64,000 nucleotides of DNA from an uncultured Bacteroidales bacterium (GTDB lineage Bacteria; Bacteroidota; Bacteroidia; Bacteroidales; UBA932), in assembly GCA_946415475.1 (NCBI GenBank), contig CAMKSQ010000002.1:124001-188000 (forward strand), in the 5' to 3' direction. This document shows, in pieces, positions 55,061-63,470 of this stretch (positions are counted from its first letter, which is position 1; each line of letters opens with the position of its first letter). Position numbers and translations under genes: made by a program. The notes under the pieces were generated by a model. That model was not told the origin of the DNA. It did not search any database and saw only the letters and a list, made by a program, of their open reading frames with translations.

Positions 55061-55956
55061 GGCCGGAAGCGGATAAAGGTTTCTTTGGCCGAGGAGCTGT
55101 CAAAGACGGAACGCAGGATGTTCCGGGCCGTGTCGCAATGGCCCAGATGTTTCATATAGCGGGCGGCTTCGACACACCAGATATACAAAGCCAAGGCTTT
55201 CGTTTTCAGCCACTTCCCTTCCCCGTAGAAGAGCAGGGAGCCTTTTACACGCGCCGGCTTGATGGCTGCCTCCATGGGGCCGGCCGTGCGGCCTGCGAGA
55301 TGGGTGATGACCACGTCTGCATCGGCCCAGACCGTATAACCGGCAGCATTGAGTTTGTGCCCCAGGGCGATGTCCTCCGGGGTGAAGAAATAGCGCTCGT
55401 CCAGCCAGCCCATCTCCCGGAAAACGGCGGTTTTAATGAGGAAACAGGCGCCGTTGAGCGTGTAACTTTGGAATAGGCCCGGCTGCATGGACCAGCGCGA
55501 GGGCTTGGTCTCGTCCACCAGGTGCAAGTAGTGGCGCATGTAGCGCACGGCAGTCCAGGGTGCGCGGCCGCAGGTTTGCACGCGGCCGTTCCCGAAAACA
55601 ATCTTGGGCTGCACGGCAGCAGCGTTTTCCGGCAGCTTGGCCATGTCCTCCAGCAGGCGGTCCACTACCGGCATGGACTGGAGGGTATCGTCATTGACGA
55701 TAAAACAATATTCGCTCTCTATCTGCCTGAGTGCCAGGTTGTTATTCTCCGCAAAGCCCCGCACCTCATTGCTCTCCACCAGGTGGACGGAGGGATAGCG
55801 GACGGCGAGGGCTTTCCGCTGCTCCGCGCTCATGAGATACGCCACCACCCAGACGTCCAGCGGGGTCCGGTTTTGGGCGGCCAGGCTGTCCAGGCAGGCA
55901 TACAGGTGCACGGCAGGGTCTCCCATGCACACGATGACGACGCTTACCTGAGCCAT
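55057..55956 (-). CDS. Family 2 glycosyltransferase
   Basis: 299-residue GT2 enzyme. VSVVIVCMGDP at the start, ESNEVRGFAENNNLALRQ, FIVNDDTLQ (DxD region), LNGACFLIKTAVFREMGWLDE and FTPEDIALGHKL are typical of the family. I chose the ATG at 55956, immediately before the first beta-strand; the frame is open to 56010 but would overlap the previous gene by 67 nt rather than 13. It is the second gene of a three-gene minus-strand glycan block. Confidence 0.86.
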   Translation of the reverse strand: MAQVSVVIVCMGDPAVHLYACLDSLAAQNRTPLDVWVVAYLMSAEQRKALAVRYPSVHLVESNEVRGFAENNNLALRQIESEYCFIVNDDTLQSMPVVDRLLEDMAKLPENAAAVQPKIVFGNGRVQTCGRAPWTAVRYMRHYLHLVDETKPSRWSMQPGLFQSYTLNGACFLIKTAVFREMGWLDERYFFTPEDIALGHKLNAAGYTVWADADVVITHLAGRTAGPMEAAIKPARVKGSLLFYGEGKWLKTKALALYIWCVEAARYMKHLGHCDTARNILRSVFDSSSAKETFIRFRP

Positions 55957-56699
55957 AGCAGCATGCATTTGCGCCAAAGAAGGCGCAGGTTGTACTTCAG
56001 ATTGGCCCAATTGAGTTTTCCGGGCACATTCTCCTTGCCCGTAAGCGGGTGGAGTGAATAACGGATATAGGGCACGTTGCGGGCGTTCAGGCCCTTACCA
56101 AAAAGAAGCGTCGGCTGCAGGCCTTCCAGGTACAGCGCCGGAGTGAGGCTGAGCTGGTCCCGTGTGCAGCGGGAGGCCTCCAGCAGGGTCCACCATTGCT
56201 CGTCCAGGGCCACGACGGCGGCTTCCTTGTGCCGGCGCAGCACCACGTTGGTCTCATAGAGCCCGAAGTGACGCGGCATGGCCATCTGTTTGTATCGACA
56301 CAAAAGCCCCCGGGCGGCGCGGGTGGAGAGTTTGTCCTTGAGGTAGCAGTAGCGGAGTTCCTCGTACACGCAGTTCCGCGAGGGATGCTCCAGCAGGGCC
56401 AGCGGAGCTTCCTCCAGGGTCGATATACGCTCGTAAAAAGCCTCTCCGGTGATGCAGAGGTTGGCGTCCATGAAAACGGAAAGCTCGTATTCCGGCAGCA
56501 GCAGATGCGGGTGCAGCTTGGCATAACGGGCCCGCAGGATGGGGTTCGAGGAGGCGAAAGGGATCTCCCGCAGCTGCCATACACCGTCCTGCCCTGCCCT
56601 GTCCGTGAAGCAGACATAGTCGAACGCGGGATTCATCACCTCCGGTTGCACCAGATGGTCATAGTTCCCCGTAAGGACGGTATAAATCACTTTTTTCAT
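55944..56699 (-). CDS. DUF616 / TOD1-like glycosyltransferase
   Basis: 251-residue protein resembling the DUF616 (TOD1/MUCI70) group, here in a glycan cluster. KKVIYTVLTGNYDHLVQP at the start, FDYVCFTD, LRARYAKLHPHLLLPEY, VFMDANLCI with a metal-binding Asp, LLEHPSRNCVYEEL, and LYETNVVLRRH are the family pattern. Sugar specificity is unknown. The promoter box lies 7 nt upstream of the ATG. Confidence 0.72.
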   Translation of the reverse strand: MKKVIYTVLTGNYDHLVQPEVMNPAFDYVCFTDRAGQDGVWQLREIPFASSNPILRARYAKLHPHLLLPEYELSVFMDANLCITGEAFYERISTLEEAPLALLEHPSRNCVYEELRYCYLKDKLSTRAARGLLCRYKQMAMPRHFGLYETNVVLRRHKEAAVVALDEQWWTLLEASRCTRDQLSLTPALYLEGLQPTLLFGKGLNARNVPYIRYSLHPLTGKENVPGKLNWANLKYNLRLLWRKCMLLWLR

Positions 56700-56706
56700 G
56701 CCGATA

Positions 56707-56714
56707 CAAAATTA
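56707..56714 (-). promoter_or_regulatory. -7 box TAATTTTG of the minus-strand glycan block
   Basis: TAnnTTTG ending 7 nt before the ATG at 56699; the divergent partner box lies at 56743-56750. Confidence 0.55.
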
Positions 56715-56742
56715 ACATTTTGCAAGGAAAGCACAAAATCAT

Positions 56743-56750
56743 TACCTTTG
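56743..56750 (+). promoter_or_regulatory. -7 box TACCTTTG of the plus-strand glycan block
   Basis: TAnnTTTG ending 9 nt before the ATG at 56760; decides the start of the glycosyltransferase, whose frame is open far upstream. Confidence 0.6.
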
Positions 56751-56759
56751 TTTGTTGTT

Positions 56760-57602
56760 ATGACCGGATTTGTCGTTCTCCATTACCTGGCGTACGAAAT
56801 GACGCTGCAGTGCACGGAAAGTCTCCTGGGACTTGCCGGAGAAAAGCATATCGTCATTGTGGACAACGCCTCCCCGAACGGCTCCGGGCAGCGTCTGGCG
56901 GAGCATTTTTCCGGTAACCAGGAAGTCACCGTGCTCCTGGTCCCTCAGAACGAGGGCTTTGCGCGTGGCAACAATCTGGGATACAGCCACTTGCGGGAGC
57001 ATTTCTCCTGCGACTTCATCGTGGTCCTTAACAACGACGTCCTCATTCCGGATGCGTCGTTCATCGACAAGGTAAAAAGCATTTATCAGGCAACGCCGTT
57101 TGCCGTGCTGGGGCCGGATATCCTGAATCCCGGCACCGGCATGCACCAGAACCCCGCCCATCGGCAGGGATTCACCCGGGAGGAGCTGCTTTCCCGCCTG
57201 GAACGCTACCGTAAAAACCTCTACCACTTTGCCTGGAGGCGCTTTAAATGGCAAATCAAACAGGCGTTCCGCCCGGCCCCGGTTCCGGAACCTGTACAGT
57301 GGCAGGAGCCGGCCTGGGATGTAGTCCTGCACGGGGCCTGCTTCGTGTTCTCGCAGGATTTCATCCGGGTACGGGAATACGCTTTCCACCCCGGAACCTT
57401 CCTCTACTTTGAGGAGGATATCCTGCATTACGAATGCCTGCAGCAGGGTCTTCGCCTGCTGTACAGTCCTCAGGTCCAGGTGCAGCACCTGGAGGATATC
57501 GCCACCAATAAGGCTTACCGGACTCCGGCCCGGAAAGAGAAGATGAAACTGCAGGAGACCGTCCGGTCCATGGAGGTCCTGCTTAACCTGATGAACCGCT
57601 GA
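56760..57602 (+). CDS. Family 2 glycosyltransferase
   Basis: 280-residue GT2 enzyme. FVVLHYLAYEMTLQCTESL, IVIVDNASPNGSGQRL, PQNEGFARGNNLGY, FIVVLNNDVLI (DxD region) and HGACFVFSQDFIRV follow the same plan as the minus-strand copies. The start at 56760 is set by the promoter box and the first strand; the open frame back to 56196 lies over another gene. A flippase gene follows after 3 nt. Confidence 0.88.
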   Translation: MTGFVVLHYLAYEMTLQCTESLLGLAGEKHIVIVDNASPNGSGQRLAEHFSGNQEVTVLLVPQNEGFARGNNLGYSHLREHFSCDFIVVLNNDVLIPDASFIDKVKSIYQATPFAVLGPDILNPGTGMHQNPAHRQGFTREELLSRLERYRKNLYHFAWRRFKWQIKQAFRPAPVPEPVQWQEPAWDVVLHGACFVFSQDFIRVREYAFHPGTFLYFEEDILHYECLQQGLRLLYSPQVQVQHLEDIATNKAYRTPARKEKMKLQETVRSMEVLLNLMNR

Positions 57603-57605
57603 CGC

Positions 57606-59033
57606 ATGGCCACTTCCTCCATCAAAAATGCGGTTTACCTGAATGCCGCCGCCCGTTATTCCACGCTGGTGCTGCGCCTGCTGTTCAATGCGGCGCTGGC
57701 CCGTATCCTGGTGCCGGAAGACTTTGGCGTAGTGGCGGTTGCGATGGTGTTCACCACCTTCTTCAGCCTGCTCTCGGACATGGGGCTGGGCGCCGGCATC
57801 ATCCAGAACAAAGAACTGAGCCGGGACGATATCGGCAGCATCTTTGCCTTCTCGCTGCGGCTGGGGCTGGTGCTCATGGGCGCCTTTGCGCTGCTGTCCT
57901 TCCCCATGGCCCATTTCTATGGCAACCAGGCCCTGGTGCCGGTGGGCATGCTGCTTTCCATCCAGCTGTTCTTCAATACGCTCAATGTCGTTCCCAACGC
58001 CTTGCTGCTCAAGCAGAAGGAGTTTAAGAAGGTGGCGCTCCGCATCCTGTGCGCCTGCCTCACTTCGGGCACTGTGGGTATCGTGCTGGCCCTTCTCGGC
58101 CTGAAATATTACGCTCTGGCGGTGCAGGCCATCCTGGATGCCCTGTTCATCTTCGGTTGGAACTACTTCTCCACGCGGCCGCCCATGGCCCGGAAACCCA
58201 GCCGCGCCAGCCTGGAGAAAATCCGTTTTTACTCCAGCTACCTGTTCGGTTTCAACCTGGTCAACTACTTTGCCCGCAACCTGGATAACCTGCTCATCGG
58301 CAAGTATATGGGTGCTGCGCAGCTGGGCTATTACGACAAGTCCTACAAACTGATGCTGTACCCGGTGAACAACCTCACCCACGTGATTACGCCGGTGCTG
58401 CATCCCATCCTGTCGGAGCACCAGGACGACAAAGCGTATATCTATGAGAAATATCGGCAGGTAGTGAAAGTGCTGTCCCTGCTGGGGGCCTTCATTACGC
58501 CGTTCTTCTGGTTTGCCAGTGAGGAAATCATTCCCATCCTGTACGGGAAACAGTGGCTTCCCGCGATCCCCTGCCTGCAGTGGATGGCGCTGGCCATGTG
58601 GGCGCAGATGATCCTGTCATCGGCAGGAACCATTTTCCAGAGTCTGGGAGATACCAGGAGGCTGCTGTGGAGCGGCAGCATGAATGCCGTCCTGGTGGTG
58701 GTGTTCATCATCGCCGGTCTGGTGGAAGGCAGCATTGTGGCCGTGGCGCGGAATGTGGCCATCGCCTATAACCTGCAGTTCGTGGCCACTTTCTACATCC
58801 TCGTGCACCTGTCCTTCGGTTTCCGTACGCGGGAGTTCCTCAAGGGGCTGTCGCCGGACCTGTGTGTGATGGCCGCCGTGGCCCTGGCCGGATACGGCTG
58901 CACCTTCCTGCCGGCGCTTCCGCTGGTGGGTTCCTTCGCCGCCAAGAGCGCCCTCATGGGTGCAACTTACCTGCTGGCGCTGGTCCTCACCCGCCAGTTC
59001 AAGCCGCTTCTGGGCTTGCTTTTCCGCCGATAG
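57606..59033 (+). CDS. Wzx-type polysaccharide flippase
   Basis: 475-residue inner-membrane protein of the MOP exporter superfamily (polysaccharide synthesis / Wzx-like) with about 12-14 helices. LPS-flippase features are ARILVPEDFGVVAVAMVFTT (two parts), SDMGLGAGIIQNKELS, YSSYLFGFNLVNYFARNLDNLLIGKYMGAAQLGYYDKSYKL in pieces, and IPILYGKQW. It would carry lipid-linked glycan units built by the adjacent glycosyltransferases across the membrane. Confidence 0.9.
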   Translation: MATSSIKNAVYLNAAARYSTLVLRLLFNAALARILVPEDFGVVAVAMVFTTFFSLLSDMGLGAGIIQNKELSRDDIGSIFAFSLRLGLVLMGAFALLSFPMAHFYGNQALVPVGMLLSIQLFFNTLNVVPNALLLKQKEFKKVALRILCACLTSGTVGIVLALLGLKYYALAVQAILDALFIFGWNYFSTRPPMARKPSRASLEKIRFYSSYLFGFNLVNYFARNLDNLLIGKYMGAAQLGYYDKSYKLMLYPVNNLTHVITPVLHPILSEHQDDKAYIYEKYRQVVKVLSLLGAFITPFFWFASEEIIPILYGKQWLPAIPCLQWMALAMWAQMILSSAGTIFQSLGDTRRLLWSGSMNAVLVVVFIIAGLVEGSIVAVARNVAIAYNLQFVATFYILVHLSFGFRTREFLKGLSPDLCVMAAVALAGYGCTFLPALPLVGSFAAKSALMGATYLLALVLTRQFKPLLGLLFRR

Positions 59034-59039
59034 CGGCGA

Positions 59040-60674
59040 TTATTCCGGTTTGTAAGAGTCCTTCAGGGCCGTGGTCTTGTTGAACACGGGGTGCTCCGGC
59101 GTGGAGTCTTTATCCGCAACATAGTAGCCGGTGCGCTCAAACTGCACGGCGATGCCGGAGTTGTCCTCCAGGAGGGCGGGTTCCGCCCAGCCCTTGCCAA
59201 TCACCAGGGATTCCGGATTCAGGAAGTCCTTGTAGTCCTTGTCTTCCGGCACCTGGGACATGTCTGCCAGGGTGAAGAGTTTGTCGTAATTGCGGACTTC
59301 CAGCTCCTTGGCGAACTGGGTGCTCACCCAATGGATGGTGCCCTTGACGGAACGATATTCCGGTGAAGGATCATAGGTGCACTTGAGTTCCACCACTTCC
59401 CCGTTCGCGTCCTTGATAACCTCATTGCACTTGACGATGTAGGTGTATTTGAGACGGACCTCGCCGTCCGGCTTGAGGCGGAAGAACTTCTTGGGAGCGT
59501 CTTCCATGAAATCGGCACGGTCGATAAGGAGTTCTCCGGTGAACGGGACGCGGCGCTTGGCACCTTCCGGATCCGCCGGGTTGAGCGGGCAGTCGAACCA
59601 CTCCACCTTGCCTTCCGGCCAGTTGGTGATGGTGAGCTTGACGGGATCCTGCACCACCATGTAGCGGTTGGAGCGCTCATTGAGGTCCTGGCGGACGCAC
59701 CACTCCAGCAGCTGGAGGTCCATGAGCTGGTCACGCTTGCTCACGCCGATTTTGTCGCAGAACATGCGGAGGGCCTTGGCCGTATAGCCGCGGCGGCGCA
59801 CACCGCAGAGGGTGGGCATACGGGGGTCATCCCAGCCGCTCACGAGACCTTTCTGCACCAGCTCCAGGAGCTTGCGCTTGGACATCAAGGTGTACGTCAA
59901 GTTAAGACGTGCAAACTCGTACTGGTGAGAGGGATAGATGCCCAGCGTCTCGATGAACCAGTCGTACAGCGGACGGTGGACGTCGAACTCCAGGGTGCAG
60001 ATGGAATGGGTGATGTGCTCGATGGAGTCGCACTGGCCGTGGGTGAAGTCGTACATGGGGTAGATGCACCACTTGTCCCCGGTGCGGTGATGGTGCGCGA
60101 ACTTGATGCGGTACAGCAGCGGGTCGCGGAACATCATGTTGGGATGGGCCATGTCGATTTTGGCACGGAGCACCTTCTCACCCTCGGCATACTTGCCGGC
60201 CTTCATCTCGCGGAAGAGCTTGAGGTTTTCCTCCACGGAACGGTCCCGCCAGGGGCTGGGCGTACCGGGTTTGTCCACGGTACCGCGGCCGGCGCGGATC
60301 TCGTCCTGGTTCTGGTCATCCACATAGGCCAGCCCGCGCTGGATGAGTTCCTCCGCCCAGGCATAGAGCTGGTCGAAGTAATCACTGGCGTACAGTTCCT
60401 TATCCCACTGGAAGCCCAGCCACTTGATGTCCTCCTTGATGGAGTCCACGTACTCGGTGTCTTCCTTGGTGGGGTTGGTGTCGTCGTAACGGAGGTTGGT
60501 TTTGCCGCCGTACTTCTGCGCCAGGCCGAAGTTAAGGCAGATACTCTTGGCGTGTCCCAGGTGCAGGTAACCGTTGGGCTCCGGCGGGAAACGGGTCATG
60601 ATGCTGTCTACTTTGCCTTCGGCAAGGTCTTTCTCTATGATTTCTTCCAGAAAATTGAGTTTGCGCTCTTCCAT
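59040..60674 (-). CDS. glnS: Glutaminyl-tRNA synthetase
   Basis: Class I synthetase charging tRNA-Gln. 544 residues. PPEPNGYLHLGHAKS carries the HIGH motif (38-41), MSKRK near residue 263 the KMSKS equivalent, and RYDDTNPTKE and GVRRRGYTAKALR are GlnRS features that separate it from GluRS. The C-terminal anticodon-binding beta-barrels are present (KLTITNWPEG and onward). Convergent with the flippase, with a 6-nt gap. Confidence 0.97.
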   Translation of the reverse strand: MEERKLNFLEEIIEKDLAEGKVDSIMTRFPPEPNGYLHLGHAKSICLNFGLAQKYGGKTNLRYDDTNPTKEDTEYVDSIKEDIKWLGFQWDKELYASDYFDQLYAWAEELIQRGLAYVDDQNQDEIRAGRGTVDKPGTPSPWRDRSVEENLKLFREMKAGKYAEGEKVLRAKIDMAHPNMMFRDPLLYRIKFAHHHRTGDKWCIYPMYDFTHGQCDSIEHITHSICTLEFDVHRPLYDWFIETLGIYPSHQYEFARLNLTYTLMSKRKLLELVQKGLVSGWDDPRMPTLCGVRRRGYTAKALRMFCDKIGVSKRDQLMDLQLLEWCVRQDLNERSNRYMVVQDPVKLTITNWPEGKVEWFDCPLNPADPEGAKRRVPFTGELLIDRADFMEDAPKKFFRLKPDGEVRLKYTYIVKCNEVIKDANGEVVELKCTYDPSPEYRSVKGTIHWVSTQFAKELEVRNYDKLFTLADMSQVPEDKDYKDFLNPESLVIGKGWAEPALLEDNSGIAVQFERTGYYVADKDSTPEHPVFNKTTALKDSYKPE

Positions 60675-60696
60675 AACTAAATCTTAATAAAGCCCT

Positions 60697-60704
60697 CAAA
60701 GGTA
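60697..60704 (-). promoter_or_regulatory. -7 box TACCTTTG of glnS
   Basis: TAnnTTTG on the minus strand, 22 nt before the glnS ATG. Confidence 0.6.
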
Positions 60705-60745
60705 CGAAAAAATCCCCACAAATGTTCAGATACAAAAAAAATTAG

Positions 60746-60753
60746 TATTTTTG
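60746..60753 (+). promoter_or_regulatory. -7 box TATTTTTG of the serine palmitoyltransferase gene
   Basis: TAnnTTTG 32 nt before the ATG at 60786. Confidence 0.6.
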
Positions 60754-60785
60754 CATGTTTAATCAGACTAAAACCTACAATAAAT

Positions 60786-61976
60786 ATGGGACTTTTACAC
60801 GCGAGACTGGCCAAGTATGACCTTCCGCAGAAGATGCAGGAAAGAGGGATTTATCCCTACTTCCGTCAAATCACCAGCAAACAGGGCACCGAAGTTACCA
60901 TGGATGGCAAGCAAATCCTCATGTTCGGTTCCAACGCCTATACCGGCCTCACCGGTGACGAGCGCGTCATCAACGCCGGCATCGAAGCCCTGAAAAAATA
61001 CGGTTCCGGTTGCGCCGGCTCCCGTTTCCTGAATGGCACGCTGGACATTCACGTTCAATTGGAAAAAGAACTCGCCACGTTTGTGGGCAAGGACGAGGCC
61101 CTGGTGTTCTCCACCGGCTTCACCGTGAACAGCGGCGTTATCCCCCAGCTCCTCACCAAGGACGACTTCATCATTTGCGATGACCGCGACCACGCCTCCA
61201 TCGTGGACGGCCGCCGCCTGTCCTTCGCCAAGAGCCTCCACTACAAGCACAACGACATGAAAGACCTGGAGCGCTGCATCAAACGCTGCCCCAAGAATGC
61301 CGTGAAGCTCATCGTGGTGGACGGTGTGTTCTCCATGGAAGGAGACCTGGCCAAACTGCCGGAGATTGTGGAGTTCAAGCACAAGTACGACAACGTAGCC
61401 ATCATGGTGGACGAAGCCCACGGCCTGGGTGTCTTTGGCAAGCAGGGCCGCGGCGTGTGCGACCACTTCCACCTCTCCAAGGAGATCGACCTTATCATGG
61501 GTACCTTCTCCAAGAGCCTGGCGGCCATCGGCGGTTTCATCGCCGCTGACAGCGTTATTATCAATTACTTGCGCCACACGGCACGTACGTACATTTTCCA
61601 GGCTTCGGATACGCCGGCCGCAACGGCATCGGCCCTGGAAGCCCTGCATATCATCCAGAAGGAGCCCAAGCGCATCACCAACCTGTGGGATGTCACCAAT
61701 TATGCCCTCCGTCGCTTCAAGGACGCCGGCTTCGAGATTGGCGATACGGAAAGCCCGATTATCCCGTTGTACGTGCGCGATATGGAGAAGACCTTCATCG
61801 TCACCAAACGGGCCTTTGACGAGGGTGTGTTCATCAACTCGGTGATTCCGCCGGCATGCGCCCCGGAAGACACGCTCATCCGTTTCTCCCTCATGGCTAC
61901 GCATACCCGCGAACAGGTAGACCGCGCCGTGGACGCCCTCACCAAGGTGTTCAAGGAAGAAGGCATCATCAAATAG
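60786..61976 (+). CDS. Serine palmitoyltransferase (alpha-oxoamine synthase)
   Basis: PLP enzyme that condenses serine with an acyl-CoA to 3-ketosphinganine, the first step of sphingolipid synthesis in Bacteroidetes. 396 residues; YPYFRQITSKQGTEV, FGSNAYTGLTGD, GSGCAGSRFLNGTLDIH, VDEAHGLGVFGKQGRG and the PLP Lys243 in GTFSKSLAAIGGF. The related 2-amino-3-ketobutyrate CoA ligase and AONS share these motifs, but the start and the GCAGSRFLNGT version favour SPT. No other lipid gene is adjacent. The stop abuts palindromic element C. Confidence 0.87.
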   Translation: MGLLHARLAKYDLPQKMQERGIYPYFRQITSKQGTEVTMDGKQILMFGSNAYTGLTGDERVINAGIEALKKYGSGCAGSRFLNGTLDIHVQLEKELATFVGKDEALVFSTGFTVNSGVIPQLLTKDDFIICDDRDHASIVDGRRLSFAKSLHYKHNDMKDLERCIKRCPKNAVKLIVVDGVFSMEGDLAKLPEIVEFKHKYDNVAIMVDEAHGLGVFGKQGRGVCDHFHLSKEIDLIMGTFSKSLAAIGGFIAADSVIINYLRHTARTYIFQASDTPAATASALEALHIIQKEPKRITNLWDVTNYALRRFKDAGFEIGDTESPIIPLYVRDMEKTFIVTKRAFDEGVFINSVIPPACAPEDTLIRFSLMATHTREQVDRAVDALTKVFKEEGIIK

Positions 61977-62083
61977 GTGACAGCTAACCACTTCACCTAC
62001 AACACATTACAGAATAATCCTCGTTCAGATTTTGAACGAGGATTATCTTATAAATGCCTAAGGGTGAATTACTTAGCAATCAC
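61977..62083. repeat. 107-bp palindromic element, copy C (diverged)
   Basis: Same length and same internal offset as copy B: CAGAATAATCCTCGT starts 33 nt in, in both. Ends GTGACAGCTAA / TTAGCAATCAC; hairpin AATCCTCGTTCA / TGAACGAGGATT. The right end codes for the last residues and stop of the aspartokinase-like gene. Confidence 0.8.
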
Positions 62084-63328
62084 GTTTGCGGCTTTGTCCA
62101 CATCTGCGGCGGCGACCACCACGGAGATACTCAGCTCTTCCCCGCCCTGGGCGCTGGCAATGATATTGATGCCGGCTTCTCCCAGCTTGCCAAATACCGA
62201 AGCAGAAGTGCCGGGCAGGTTACGCATGCGGCTGCCGAACACGGTGACAATCCCCACCGCCTGGTTAAGCACCACCACGTCGTCCAGCGGCAGCAGCGGG
62301 TTGTCCTTGAACAGGCTGCGGATAGCCGTGAGGGCCCGCTCCTTTTCCTCCGTGCGGATGGCGAAGCTGATGGAATATTCGGAAGAGGTCTGGGCGATGA
62401 AACGCACGTTGACGCCCGCTGCCGCCAGGCAGGAGAAAATGGCGCCGGACATACCTACGCGGCCCAAAAGGCCCGTACCGTACACCGTGATAAGGTCCAG
62501 GTTCCGGTCCGCCAGGACGGCGGTTTTATGCGCAGAGCCCGTGGAAATTACGGTGCCGCTGAATTGATCGTCCTCGATATCCTTCACCAGGATGGGGATG
62601 CCCGCATTCTTGGCCGGCCAGATGGCATAGGAGGAGAAAGGAGCACGGTCCGATGCGCAGTAATGCGCTGCTTCATCGTAGGTGATGGCGTCCAGGCCTT
62701 CCACGCCGTGGGCCTCCACATGGAACTCGATGGACTGGGCCTTTAAGACGGCGGCGATGAGCGCAGCCATCAGATGGGCGCCATCCTTGCCCACGCGCAC
62801 CACGTATCCGGAAGTGAGACGGCCGTAACCGCCGGAAATCACCAGCGGGCCGTCGTTTTTGCATCGGGCTAAAATCTGCTGCTTGGATGCATCCCAGTCA
62901 AAGTGCTGCTCGCCCTTTTCATCGCTGGTGCAGATCATGAGCTCCGTGCCGTCCAGGAGTTTTCCCTGCACGTGCTGGTTCACGGCCTCCGCGCACAGAC
63001 GGGCGCATTTGGCCATGACATAATCCTCGATGGCGATGGAAGAGGTTTGCACGTACATGGCCTCCCGCAGGTAAGTGGAAATGGTGTCGATGGTTTTTTC
63101 CACCATCTCCGTATATGCAGGCTTGACGGACATGTCGAGGAAGTACTTCTGGATGGCCTCCAGATCCTCCTTGGCCGATTTCTTCTCCTGGATGGTCTTG
63201 CGGATGGCTTCGCGGAACATGCCTTCGATGGTGCGCTGCGGCCGGATGACTGCGATGGTGTCCGACCCGCACAGACTTGCAATTTTCTTGATGGAACGTT
63301 GCTTAAGGACGAATGCTTTAACTATCAT
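62069..63328 (-). CDS. Aspartokinase-like protein with ACT domains, catalytic motifs missing
   Basis: 419-residue protein that aligns along its length with monofunctional aspartate kinase: N-terminal amino-acid-kinase domain and two C-terminal ACT domains (LDLITVYGTGLLGRVGMSG and VVVLNQAVGIVTVFG regions). The usual KFGGTS motif is replaced by KAFVLK at residues 4-9. The GRGGSD motif reads GKDGAH (180-185), and the TDVDG motif reads VEAHG (204-208). It is therefore probably not an aspartate kinase; an ACT-based amino-acid sensor is one option. Standard databases may still call it lysC. The last codons overlap palindromic element C. Confidence 0.75.
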   Translation of the reverse strand: MIVKAFVLKQRSIKKIASLCGSDTIAVIRPQRTIEGMFREAIRKTIQEKKSAKEDLEAIQKYFLDMSVKPAYTEMVEKTIDTISTYLREAMYVQTSSIAIEDYVMAKCARLCAEAVNQHVQGKLLDGTELMICTSDEKGEQHFDWDASKQQILARCKNDGPLVISGGYGRLTSGYVVRVGKDGAHLMAALIAAVLKAQSIEFHVEAHGVEGLDAITYDEAAHYCASDRAPFSSYAIWPAKNAGIPILVKDIEDDQFSGTVISTGSAHKTAVLADRNLDLITVYGTGLLGRVGMSGAIFSCLAAAGVNVRFIAQTSSEYSISFAIRTEEKERALTAIRSLFKDNPLLPLDDVVVLNQAVGIVTVFGSRMRNLPGTSASVFGKLGEAGINIIASAQGGEELSISVVVAAADVDKAANVIAK

Positions 63329-63470
63329 GGTGCAAATTTTAATTAGCCATTACGAACTACAAATATAGCCATTCCGTTCCGATTGGTCAAGAGGAGCGCA
63401 AGTATTTTTCCCACCTTTGGATATGTCTTTTATTCTTCCTACCTTCGTAATTCAGTAAACCACATTGATT
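63329..63470. promoter_or_regulatory. Divergent promoter region
   Basis: Near the aspartokinase-like ATG lies a minus-strand TAAAATTTG (63341-63333), one base longer than consensus. For the plus-strand gene there is TACCTTCG (63440-63447), a one-mismatch -7 box. Nothing else is seen. Confidence 0.4.
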
